Of a stretch of DNA of 64,000 bases, positions 33,548 through 45,684 are shown piece after piece (positions within the stretch are counted from its first letter, which is position 1; every line of letters starts with the position of its first letter). Under the pieces are notes generated by a model, which saw only the letters and a program-made list of their open reading frames with translations, did not search any database and had not been told where the DNA came from. The position numbers and the translations under genes are program-made. Origin of the DNA: Cupriavidus plantarum (GTDB lineage: Bacteria; Pseudomonadota; Gammaproteobacteria; Burkholderiales; Burkholderiaceae); NCBI RefSeq assembly GCF_905397285.1, contig NZ_CAJPUX010000005.1, positions 434,001 through 498,000 of the forward strand, written 5' to 3'.

Positions 33548-34021
33548 ATGAACGTCTATGACAAGCTGGCCGCGCTGGGCATCGAACTGCCGGCCGCTGC
33601 CGCCCCCGCCGCCGCGTATGTGATGAGCGCCCAGACCGGCAATGTGGTGTACCTGTCCGGCCATATCGCCAAGCGCGACGGCGCCGTGTGGGCCGGCAAG
33701 CTCGGCGCGACGATGGCCACGGAGGAAGGCAAGGTTGCGGCGCGCCGCGTGGCCATCGACCTGCTGGCCACGCTGCACTCGCATCTGGGCGACCTCAACC
33801 GCGTCACGCGCATCGTCAAGGTCATGAGCCTCGTCAACTCGACGATGGATTACACCGAGCAGCACCTCGTCACGAATGGCGCGTCGGAATTGCTGGCGGA
33901 GGTATTCGGCGAACGCGGCCGCCACGCGCGCTCGGCGTTTGGCGTGGCGCAGATCCCGCTCGGGGCGTGCGTGGAAATCGAGGCGTGTGTGGAGGTAGTG
34001 GATAAGCCGGCGGGCGCCTGA
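33548..34021 (+). CDS. RidA/YjgF-family protein
   Basis: A 157-residue member of the RidA superfamily. NVVYLSGHIAKRDG, AARRVAIDLLATLHSHLGDL and VKVMSLVNSTMDYTEQ are the usual core strands and helix. The segment HARSAFGVAQIPLGACVEIEA contains the conserved Arg (in ARSAFGV) that holds the 2-imino acid carboxylate in RidA. The length and insert pattern resemble the Rid subgroup with an extended N-terminus rather than housekeeping RidA (about 128 residues). It probably deaminates an enamine or imine made by the creatininase-family step. The GAAAGGA ribosome site is good. Confidence 0.9.
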   Translation: MNVYDKLAALGIELPAAAAPAAAYVMSAQTGNVVYLSGHIAKRDGAVWAGKLGATMATEEGKVAARRVAIDLLATLHSHLGDLNRVTRIVKVMSLVNSTMDYTEQHLVTNGASELLAEVFGERGRHARSAFGVAQIPLGACVEIEACVEVVDKPAGA

Positions 34022-34028
34022 TGCCCCG

Positions 34029-35033
34029 CTAAGCCGCCGACGACCGGCCGCGCGACGATGACGGCGCGCGCCGGCGCTTGCGCTGCGCCTTCTGCGCATA
34101 CATCGCGCGGTCGGCCTCGGCCATCAGGTCCTGCACGTCCATGTGGCGCGCGGGATCGAACGCGATAACCCCCGCGGAAAAATCGAGCGCGTAGGCGCGC
34201 GCATTGCCGCCGTTCCACGTTTCGACATGGCTGCGCAGCCGCACGAGCGCCTCGGCGGCGCCGTCGACATCGGTGTCGGTCAGCAGTATCGCGAACTCGT
34301 CGCCGCCCATGCGCGCGACCAGGTCCGAGTCGCGGAATGCCGTGCGCAATGCCACCCCGAACGCGCCCAGCGCCCGGTCTCCCTCGGCATGGCCAAACCG
34401 GTCGTTGATGGCCTTGAAGCCGTTCATGTCGAGATAAACGAGCGTCGCCGGACGCAGGAAGCGCCGGCACATATCGAGAGCATGCTGCGCCAGCATGGCG
34501 AAGCCGCGCCGGTTCGAGAGCGATGTCAACTCGTCGATCGTCGCCATTTGCACCGCCGCGAGCTCCCGCTCGGCCATGTCGGCCAGATCGTGCAGCAGCG
34601 CCATGTCCTCGCCATCGAGCGTGCGCGGCCGCCGGTCGATCAGGCACAGCGTGCCTAGCTTGGCACCATTGGGCGCCGCGAGCGGCCGCCCGGCATAGAA
34701 CCGGATATGGGGATCGCCTGTGACAAGGGGGTTGTCATGGAAGCGCAGGTCCAGCGAAGCATCGGGAATCAGCAGCACATCGTCGCTGCAGATCGCATGG
34801 CCGCAGAAGGACGTACTGCGCGGCCCCTCGCGCTGGTCGAGGCCCTGACATGACTTGAACCACTGCCTGTTTTCGTCGACAAGGCTGACCAGCGCGATCG
34901 GCACGTCAAACAGGCGTTTGGCCAGCCGCGTGACCCGATCGAAGCGCTCCTCGGCGGAGGTGTCGAGGAGGTTGAGGGAACGCAGCGTGGCCAGACGGGC
35001 CGCTTCATCCGGCAGTTTCGGGGGCACCTGCAT
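34029..35033 (-). CDS. Diguanylate cyclase with N-terminal GAF domain
   Basis: A 334-residue cytoplasmic protein. Residues about 20-160 form a GAF domain of the type found in sensor cyclases (DVPIALVSLVDENRQWFKS, CGHAI, FYAGRPL, GTLCLID). The GGDEF domain (about 165-320) has an intact MGGDEF active site and an RDSD inhibitory site exactly five residues before it, so it should make c-di-GMP and be product-inhibited. The ATG at 35033 was chosen because family similarity starts there. The C-terminus is Arg/Ser-rich. It lies just upstream (in map terms) of fimbrial genes, which c-di-GMP often controls. Confidence 0.93.
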   Translation of the reverse strand: MQVPPKLPDEAARLATLRSLNLLDTSAEERFDRVTRLAKRLFDVPIALVSLVDENRQWFKSCQGLDQREGPRSTSFCGHAICSDDVLLIPDASLDLRFHDNPLVTGDPHIRFYAGRPLAAPNGAKLGTLCLIDRRPRTLDGEDMALLHDLADMAERELAAVQMATIDELTSLSNRRGFAMLAQHALDMCRRFLRPATLVYLDMNGFKAINDRFGHAEGDRALGAFGVALRTAFRDSDLVARMGGDEFAILLTDTDVDGAAEALVRLRSHVETWNGGNARAYALDFSAGVIAFDPARHMDVQDLMAEADRAMYAQKAQRKRRRAPSSSRGRSSAA

Positions 35034-35136
35034 CGGCAGCTTCCATGGGCATGGCAATGGGAAGCATTTTAAGCACTTTGCCTCGCCGGTTCCATCACGC
35101 CCCCTCACCGACTTGCCATGCTGTCTCTTTTGCCCC

Positions 35137-35790
35137 TCAGCGCCACAGCACCTGAAACGCGCCGTTCGACTGCAACGGCGTGGGCGCGGCCACCTGACTG
35201 TCGCCGCGCGGCACCGTCGGATCGATTTCGACGGTCGCGGAGAAGCGCATGCCCTGCGCGGGCCGGCCATCGATCACGGGGACGATCGCCTGTCCCGGCG
35301 TGAACCGCGCCGAGCTGCCCAGCGTCGCGGGCAGCGTGCCTGCCCCCGTCGCGTTACCCAACTGCGCGGGCTGGCCATCGACCTGCGCCTCCGACATCAG
35401 CAGCGTGACCTTGCCGCTCTTGCCGCCGACGCTGCCGAACACGTACTCCGTGCCGACCGACGGCGCACGAAACACGATACCAAGCATCGACGCCCGATTG
35501 CAGGTCACGTTCATCGTCATGCGCCGCTTGCCCAGCGACAGGTCCGTGCCGCGGCCGCTGGATTCCAGCCGGTAGCGCGTCATCGGGCCGTAATCGAGAC
35601 CGCCTTCGCTGACCATCAGCTGGCAGCGCTCGGCGGGCGGCGCCGCCACCATCGGCGCGGTGGCGGCGCCGCCCCCCGGGCGCGGGGCCTGCGGACCTTG
35701 CGGGGCCTGCGCCATGGCCAGACCCGTAACGGCGGCCGTGGTCAGGACCATCGCACCCAAGCCGGCGCGGATTGCGTTGTCGCGCGTCAT
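35137..35790 (-). CDS. Fimbrial subunit-like / tip protein of the chaperone-usher cluster
   Basis: A 217-residue exported protein with a signal peptide (cleaved about residue 27, AMAQ) and a Pro/Ala/Gly-rich linker (28-52). The rest is beta-rich with a Cys pair (CQLM at about 56 and VTCN at about 96), as in pilus subunits. Its start overlaps the usher stop (ATGA), so it is made with the usher. The sequence is diverged from major pilins; an adhesin or minor subunit (DUF1120-like) is the best guess. No other subunit gene is seen in the cluster. Confidence 0.7.
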   Translation of the reverse strand: MTRDNAIRAGLGAMVLTTAAVTGLAMAQAPQGPQAPRPGGGAATAPMVAAPPAERCQLMVSEGGLDYGPMTRYRLESSGRGTDLSLGKRRMTMNVTCNRASMLGIVFRAPSVGTEYVFGSVGGKSGKVTLLMSEAQVDGQPAQLGNATGAGTLPATLGSSARFTPGQAIVPVIDGRPAQGMRFSATVEIDPTVPRGDSQVAAPTPLQSNGAFQVLWR

Positions 35791-38384
35791 TTGCGCTCTC
35801 CTTCAGTTGACTTGGCGAGCGGCATGCAGCGCGCTTCTACCTCGTCGAAATAGGCTTCCAGATCCTGGGTCACCGGCACAGTGAATTCCAGGGCACATGC
35901 ACTGCCTGACTGGTCCACGGCTTGCAGGCCGGCGCCGACGACCGAGTTCGACAGGAAGATCGTGCCGTCGTTGAGCACGGTCGTGACGAAGTTGCCGCTC
36001 GCATCGGTCACCGTCGCGTTGCGCGGTAGGGGGTTGCCGGCCGCATCGGTCGTATGCAGCAGCAGGCGGCGCACTTTGACCACATCGAAGTTGACGTAGC
36101 TGACGGAACCACGGCCCGGGTTGATCTGCATGAACGCATTGCCGATATCGACATTGCGCGGCAGCGATGTCGTGGCGACCTCAAGCCGCGACTGCGCATA
36201 CGGCGGCGCGGTGGAGATGACCGCACGGCCCCATGCATCGGTCCACACCGGCCCCTGCGGCGTGGAAATCTTGACGCCCGACAGATCGCTGCCGAGCGAC
36301 GCCACGCCGAACGTATCGCTGATGGCGTACGGGGAGAACGTGACGCCCTGCTTGTGCGCAAGCACGCCGCCGCTGAGTTCGGCGTTGTACGAGGTACTAT
36401 CGGACCCGTACTGCGCCACGCCGACATTGGCGCGCGTGTAGTACGGCGTGACCGATGCATTGGCGGACGCGGAGGCGCTGCCCTCGCCCGGCCGCGTTTC
36501 GGCGTTGAGGCTGTAGTTGAAGACGTCGTTGACGACTTCGTTGTACGTCGCGCCGAGGCGGGTGGAGCCATCGACGCGATTGACGTATCCACGCACGCTG
36601 CGCTTGCCAAGCGGCACCGACACGCTGAGATAGACCGAATTGCCGTTCGTGCCGGTATTGCCGCCAAGCGCCTTCTCCAGACTGAGCGACACCGTGGCGT
36701 ACTTGAACGACTTGCCCCACGACCCCGTGACGCGTTGGGTCGTGTCGCCGGCGAACAGCGTGGACCGACTGTAGTTCAGCGAGAACGCGCCGAGCACCTC
36801 GTGGCTCCATGCCACGCCGCCCGTGTACTGGCCGCGGAAATGGCTGTCGATCCAGTCCTGCGTCGTGTCCTGCGTGGTATCGGTAATCGAACGGTAGCCC
36901 GGCGTCTGCTGGGTCGCGGTCACATTGACCGAGAAGGAGCCTCCGAGCTGCGAGGAGATCGACCCCATGAACTGTGCGCCGCGATAGGACTCGCGCGTCG
37001 CGTTGGAGAGAATGCCGCGCAGGCTGGCGTTGGTGGTGCCGAACATCCGCGCATCCACACCCGCGGCAGCGCTCTGATACTGGGTGCCGACCATCAGGCC
37101 GCCGGTCAGTCCCGCGTTCCTGCCGAGCTGCCACGTACCCGTGGCGGTGGCCATCCATGGCTTGGCTTCCGGCTCGTTGCCGAGCTGGCGCAGCTTGCCG
37201 ACCGCGAATGCATAGCCCGGCGTGACGCCGAGCGTACCGGCGCCGAGCTGCGCGGCCGGCACCACGAAACGGCGCGAGACCCCGGTCGCTTCGATCACGG
37301 TAACTTCGAGGTCGTTGCTGCCATTGAGCAGCGGGATATTGGTCAGCGTGAACGGCCCGGGCGGGACCACGGTCGTGTAGATGACCGCGCCAGCTTGCCG
37401 CACTTCCACGCGCGCCTGTGTCTGCGCGATACCTTCGACAGCGGTGCCGGGGCTCGCGGGGCGGCGCAGCGCCATCTCTGGCATCCATTGCGCGCCGTAG
37501 ATCGCCGGGCCGGGAAAGATCGAATTGGCGACGTTGATCTCGCCGCCCTGGAACACCGCCTGCTGGCTCACGAACGTGCGCTGCGCATACGCGTACAGAT
37601 GGGAGAACGTCGACGTCGTGCCGTCGTTGCTGTACATATTGCGGTTACGCACGATCCAGTCGCCCATGTTGAAGCCGAATTCGGTCGCGGCCGAGTAGTA
37701 CTTCGAGCTGCCGCCCGCGAACGCGTTGCCGACCGCGAGCAGATCGTAATTGAGCAGCGCCGCCGTGCCGCCACTCGTGTAGTCGGCTTGGGCCTGCGCG
37801 TCGGGCACAAGCGCGTCGGTGGGCACGAGCAGCTCGACGACTGCGGCATTCGGCTTGAGCGTGACGACGGTCTGCGGATACGCATCACGAAAGCCCAGGC
37901 ACTGCCCGCCCGGTGCCGCCGGGTCCAGGACGCCGCGGTCAGCGCCGTCGGCGCGGCCAGCCCCCCTGGCCGACGCACCTTCCGCGTCGTCCGGCATGCG
38001 GAGGCCCGCGCGCGTCAGAAAGCGGCGATCGAAACAGAGCTGGCCCTTTTCATCGAAGCGCGCCATGGCGGCGCCCTTGCGCTGGCCGTTGACGCTGAGC
38101 GTCACGGCGGTCATGCCCGGCGTGAATCGCGCCTGCTGCATGAAATACTCGGCCACCTTCGGATCGATGCCGCGCGACTTCATCATCTCGAGGTCGAACT
38201 GCGTATTGTCGGTCTGACTGGCGCCTGGACTGGCGGCTGGACTGCCGGCAGGCGGCAGGGATGGGGAAGACGCGGGCTCGGCCGCGCCGGCGGCATGGAT
38301 GCCTCCGAGCGCCAGCACGGCGAGCGCGATGGCCGACAGCGCCGGCGCGGAGGCGGAACGCGCCGCCCTCGGGAAATGATGCAT
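35787..38384 (-). CDS. Fimbrial outer-membrane usher protein (FimD/PapC family)
   Basis: An 865-residue usher with a signal peptide (about residues 1-35). Its N-terminal domain includes FDLEMMKSRGID. The 24-strand barrel and plug region follow, with QGGEINVANSIFPGPAIYGAQ-like and GPFTLTNIPLLNGSNDLEV motifs (core PFTLTNIP, about 347), typical for ushers that assemble subunits. SYRGAQ-type and NRVDGSTRLGATYN blocks repeat through the barrel. C-terminal domains end with VPVTQDLEAYF. It secretes and assembles fimbrial subunits supplied by the chaperone encoded 16 bases upstream. A Pro/Ala/Ser-rich segment (about 38-58) lies after the signal. Confidence 0.93.
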   Translation of the reverse strand: MHHFPRAARSASAPALSAIALAVLALGGIHAAGAAEPASSPSLPPAGSPAASPGASQTDNTQFDLEMMKSRGIDPKVAEYFMQQARFTPGMTAVTLSVNGQRKGAAMARFDEKGQLCFDRRFLTRAGLRMPDDAEGASARGAGRADGADRGVLDPAAPGGQCLGFRDAYPQTVVTLKPNAAVVELLVPTDALVPDAQAQADYTSGGTAALLNYDLLAVGNAFAGGSSKYYSAATEFGFNMGDWIVRNRNMYSNDGTTSTFSHLYAYAQRTFVSQQAVFQGGEINVANSIFPGPAIYGAQWMPEMALRRPASPGTAVEGIAQTQARVEVRQAGAVIYTTVVPPGPFTLTNIPLLNGSNDLEVTVIEATGVSRRFVVPAAQLGAGTLGVTPGYAFAVGKLRQLGNEPEAKPWMATATGTWQLGRNAGLTGGLMVGTQYQSAAAGVDARMFGTTNASLRGILSNATRESYRGAQFMGSISSQLGGSFSVNVTATQQTPGYRSITDTTQDTTQDWIDSHFRGQYTGGVAWSHEVLGAFSLNYSRSTLFAGDTTQRVTGSWGKSFKYATVSLSLEKALGGNTGTNGNSVYLSVSVPLGKRSVRGYVNRVDGSTRLGATYNEVVNDVFNYSLNAETRPGEGSASASANASVTPYYTRANVGVAQYGSDSTSYNAELSGGVLAHKQGVTFSPYAISDTFGVASLGSDLSGVKISTPQGPVWTDAWGRAVISTAPPYAQSRLEVATTSLPRNVDIGNAFMQINPGRGSVSYVNFDVVKVRRLLLHTTDAAGNPLPRNATVTDASGNFVTTVLNDGTIFLSNSVVGAGLQAVDQSGSACALEFTVPVTQDLEAYFDEVEARCMPLAKSTEGERK

Positions 38385-38400
38385 TGCAGGCTCCGAACGA

Positions 38401-39162
38401 CTATTTAGCGGCCTGCGGGGTTGTCAACGGAACGTCATAGCTCTCCACTGCAAACCCATACAACGTCGCGGGGAACAGCCGCAGGCTCGCGGCCGCCGCG
38501 GGCGCCACCTTCGGCGCGTCCTTCGATCCCTCTTTCACCCCGCCCCCCAGATCGACCTTGACGGTCGTCTTGGGCAGGACATAAGGGCGGGGCAGCTCGG
38601 CGGTCTGGCCGCCGGGCTGGAACTGCACGTTCTGGGCGAGGCGCACGACATAAGGGCTATCGTTGGTCACGACGAGCTCGCTGCCCGTCACCGCGACCTT
38701 GAGGAGCTTCCAGGGCTCGCGCTCAAGCGGCAGTCCCTTGGGATGGATCACCAGCGGCAGGTCCTGGCGCACGGTCATCGTCACGCGCGCTTCGCCGGGC
38801 TTGGTGTCCTTCGGCGGAATGCCTTCGAAGACAGCGCGCGCCAGGCGCTCCGTCTTGAGGGGCGTCTTGCTACGCAGCAGAAAGCGCACGACCTGCGTTT
38901 CGTTGGCTTCCACGCGCGCCACCGGCGGCGTTACCACGACGAGGTCTTCCTGGTCTTCGTCGATATGATTCACCGACGAGTAGAGCAGCTGCGGCGTCGC
39001 GTCGCTGTTCTTGACATTCATCGTCGTCTCGCCGTCGGCCTCGTTGAGCAGCACGACGGATGTCTCGGGCACCATGCCCGTGGCCAGCGCCGATGTGGAC
39101 AATGCCGCGAAGAGCGCCACCCCTGCGGCACCGCGGCGTCGAAACATAGGATTCTTCATCAT
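38401..39162 (-). CDS. Periplasmic fimbrial chaperone (PapD-like)
   Basis: A 253-residue immunoglobulin-like chaperone. Signal peptide about residues 1-27 (ALATG). The first domain contains QVVRFLLRSKTPLKTERLARAVFEG, equivalent to the G1-strand region and conserved Arg of PapD chaperones, and VTVRQDLPLVIHPKG-like sequence (core LPLVIHPKG). The second domain covers about 145-250. It binds pilus subunits in the periplasm and hands them to the usher. The ATG pair at 39159-39162 follows an AGGAAAG ribosome site. It is first in the cluster and divergent from an unknown gene. Confidence 0.9.
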   Translation of the reverse strand: MMKNPMFRRRGAAGVALFAALSTSALATGMVPETSVVLLNEADGETTMNVKNSDATPQLLYSSVNHIDEDQEDLVVVTPPVARVEANETQVVRFLLRSKTPLKTERLARAVFEGIPPKDTKPGEARVTMTVRQDLPLVIHPKGLPLEREPWKLLKVAVTGSELVVTNDSPYVVRLAQNVQFQPGGQTAELPRPYVLPKTTVKVDLGGGVKEGSKDAPKVAPAAAASLRLFPATLYGFAVESYDVPLTTPQAAK

Positions 39163-39409
39163 GTCTTTCCTGGTTGTGTACCACACACAGAGATTTGCGT
39201 GGTTGTTTATTCAAAACCAATAGATTTTCCATAACCAAATCACTCTCTTAAATAGCAATATCTTTAATTTTCATACTTACCTCTCCTCTCACTATTCATC
39301 TTCGAATACTAGGAGACGACATCACGTGTTGTTTCTTTTAAATAAACTACGATGGACCGTTTATGCGTCTCGCCTTAGTGTCGCTTTTCACACAACGACG
39401 AGATCTCAA
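39163..39409. promoter_or_regulatory. AT-rich divergent region upstream of fimbrial chaperone
   Basis: A roughly 250-bp region with low GC (notably 39220-39310), in contrast to the surrounding genes. It carries the promoters of the fimbrial cluster (minus) and of the unknown gene (plus). AGGAG at 39311-39315 could serve a GTG start at 39326. It is a likely target of the nearby RcsB-like regulator; this is inference. Confidence 0.5.
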
Positions 39410-40339
39410 ATGCCAGGGAAGATCACCAAAGGAATGGAGGCAGAACTAGCGCGGCAAACCGTCATTCATACCGCGCAGGCCGAGGCGGTCGCACTGAATG
39501 CCATGTATCGCGACACCCTCGCGGCGTTTCTCGCGACGCCGCAGACGCTGCCGTTACCGCGCGCGGCGCGTGCCATGTATTGGCTGGGCCGGCTGCGACA
39601 GTGGCGCGCCATCGATCTCAGCGGCGGCGACATCCTGCCCGCGACGAACTGGCTGTCCCTGCAGCTTGGCGTGGTCGAGGCCCTGGCCGGCACGCATGCG
39701 CTGGCCATGCACAAGGAGCAATGGAGCGGGCCCTGTCGTCGGCAGGTCTACGAGCGCGACATGGCGCTGCAGATCGCCATGCTGCTGGCCCTCGACTGGA
39801 CAGAGCTCGCGGCATTCGCGCTGGAGTCGTGGTTCGAGGCCGATGCCGAACTGACCGGCACGCATCAGATCGGCGGCATGGCGGGCATGATCGTCAGCAT
39901 CGCGGGCGACGGACTGGGCATCCCCGTGCCGCCGGCCACGTTTCAGAAGGCCGACGCAGCGCTCGCGCAGGCGCGCGAACGCTGGCGAATGGACGAGAGC
40001 ACGTTCGCCGCGACCATCCTGCAGCTGGCCGAGCGCCGCATGCGGCAATGCCGGCTGGACTCGGGCGCCAACCTCTTCGACTTCGATCACCCGGTCGAGC
40101 AGGCGATTCCCGTGGAGCTGCTCATGCTGATGCGCCTCCGGGGCGCCAAGACCGTTCCCCCATGGCTGGCGACCCACCCCGTCATGCAGCATCCCGCGGC
40201 GGCACTCGTCCATCCGGGCGCGCCGGCCCAGTCGCAGCGATGCACACAGTTCATGGAGCGGGTGACGCGGCTGCTGCCGCAGTACGGCGGCCTGCCCCAG
40301 GCGCTGCTGCGGCAGGCGGAGCGACTGCAGGCCGCCTGA
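39410..40339 (+). CDS. Protein of unknown function between fimbrial and phosphorelay genes
   Basis: A 309-residue, mostly helical, apparently cytosolic protein; no signal, membrane helix or catalytic motif is recognised. Features: Ala/Leu-rich helices, several Trp residues (YWLGRLRQWRAIDL, LLALDWTELAAFALESWFEAD), an IGGMAGMIVSIAGDGLGI glycine-rich loop about residue 165, and a tail with GGLPQALLRQAERLQ. The ATG at 39410 is assumed; a GTG at 39326 with AGGAG 10 bases upstream would add 28 residues. It sits between the chaperone-usher cluster and the RcsB/RcsC-like pair, so it may be an assembly or regulatory accessory of the fimbriae. No function is assigned. Confidence 0.75.
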   Translation: MPGKITKGMEAELARQTVIHTAQAEAVALNAMYRDTLAAFLATPQTLPLPRAARAMYWLGRLRQWRAIDLSGGDILPATNWLSLQLGVVEALAGTHALAMHKEQWSGPCRRQVYERDMALQIAMLLALDWTELAAFALESWFEADAELTGTHQIGGMAGMIVSIAGDGLGIPVPPATFQKADAALAQARERWRMDESTFAATILQLAERRMRQCRLDSGANLFDFDHPVEQAIPVELLMLMRLRGAKTVPPWLATHPVMQHPAAALVHPGAPAQSQRCTQFMERVTRLLPQYGGLPQALLRQAERLQAA

Positions 40340-40800
40340 TTCGCATGGTGCGCCGCTTCGTGCGCTGCTTAGTGCGCTGCTTAGTGCGCCGCTTCGTGCT
40401 TCTTAAGTTCTCGCTCGCCCGGAGCGGCCCGAAGGACGCGGCATCCTTGGGCCGTTCCGTCTCGGAGCCGAGTGTCCCTCAGCCACATCGAAACTTAAAT
40501 CGTTGCTTAGCTAAATTTAATTCTCACGTCGGCCCGAAGTTACACCGAATTCGTAGAATTACTATTTCGCAATCTGATTATCACAAACACAATTACTGAC
40601 TTTAGCGCATTGTCTCTTCATCATCACAGACTCCTCTTACCTGCCGACTTCGACCGGGCAGTCAATTTCCATGCATATCTCTGACCTGAATACGTCTGGA
40701 GTTCAGTAGTTTCCGTGCGTTCCTTATTCTCTTGGACGCATTAAACTTTAACGAGCGGTTGCGATAAGCACGCTGCGTGACAGCGGAAAGGAATTTCAGG
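40340..40800. promoter_or_regulatory. 461-bp gene-free region upstream of the response regulator
   Basis: No coding sequence is seen. The first part has a 12-bp repeat array (40348-40395). The part from about 40490 to 40760 is strongly AT-rich and must contain the promoter of the response regulator; the dyad GAATTCGTAGAATTAC near 40548 is notable. AAGGAATTTCAGG is the ribosome site for the ATG at 40801. Confidence 0.5.
40348..40395. repeat. Four tandem 12-bp repeats after the unknown gene
   Basis: Four exact-period copies of GTGCGCTGCTTA / GTGCGCCGCTTC start nine bases after a stop codon. Period and placement match the array after the PBP gene, but the unit sequence differs. Confidence 0.9.
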
Positions 40801-41448
40801 ATGCCGGCGAAAACCCTCCGTGTGGCCTTGGCCGACGATCATCCCCTGGTAGTGGTCGCATTGCGCGACTGCCTGCATCGGACACCAGGATTCCAGGTGA
40901 CGTGCGAGTGCACGAATGGCAGCGAACTGATTGCCGCACTGGCCCAGAACCCGGTCGATGTCGCGGTGACCGACTTCAGCATGGGCCACGGCGATACGTC
41001 GCTGGATGGCTTCAATCTGCTGCGCCGGCTCGCGCGGCGCTTTCCCGAGACGCGGATCGTGGTGGTCAGCGCACAGATAAACCCTGGCGTGGTCACGCGG
41101 GCGATGAAGCTCGGTGTGCGCGCGTTCGTCAGCAAGGAGGACGAGCTCGACGAGATCGTGCGGGCCTGCGTGCATGTGACCGTCAGCAATGGGCACTTTT
41201 ATTCGCCATCGATCCGGGCGGTACTGGACAGCGCGGCGGCGATGACGGCGCCGTCCACAGACCTGACGCTGCGCGAGCTTGAAGTCGTGCGGCTATACGC
41301 GCAGGGCTTTCAGCTCAACGAAATCGCCAGCAAGCTCGGGCGGTCCGTCAGCACCATCTCCAGCCAGAAGACCGTGGCGATGCGCAAGCTCAGCGTTCAG
41401 ACCAATACAGATCTGATCCGGTATGCCTATGAGAACGGATTGATCTGA
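40801..41448 (+). CDS. Two-component response regulator, RcsB/NarL-like
   Basis: A 215-residue response regulator. The receiver domain (1-125) has the acidic pair Asp12-Asp13, the phosphorylated Asp58 in VAVTDFSMG and Lys in VSKEDE. The C-terminal LuxR-type helix-turn-helix (about 150-210) contains TLRELEVVRLYAQGFQLNEIASKLGRS and VSTISSQKTVAMRKL. The SMGHGDTSLDGFNLL insert after the Asp resembles RcsB. It is six bases upstream of a hybrid kinase gene and is very probably its partner. The ATG at 40801 has an AAGGA ribosome site. Confidence 0.94.
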   Translation: MPAKTLRVALADDHPLVVVALRDCLHRTPGFQVTCECTNGSELIAALAQNPVDVAVTDFSMGHGDTSLDGFNLLRRLARRFPETRIVVVSAQINPGVVTRAMKLGVRAFVSKEDELDEIVRACVHVTVSNGHFYSPSIRAVLDSAAAMTAPSTDLTLRELEVVRLYAQGFQLNEIASKLGRSVSTISSQKTVAMRKLSVQTNTDLIRYAYENGLI

Positions 41449-41454
41449 CGCGCC

Positions 41455-45552
<4,098 letters not shown>

Positions 45553-45684
45553 AGACATTCAGGACCTGCCCGGCAGGGCCGTGAGCCCGCGCGCGAAGCC
45601 GTTTGCGGAGTTGTGGCGGCAGGACGATAATGTCGCGGCCGTCACGCGCCGGTTTCCGCTTCGCTTCTCGCCCGCCTCTCCCTC

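Noticed and set aside
36054-38408. A 784-codon open frame opposite the usher gene
   Set aside because: Shadow of the usher; composition unlike any real protein.
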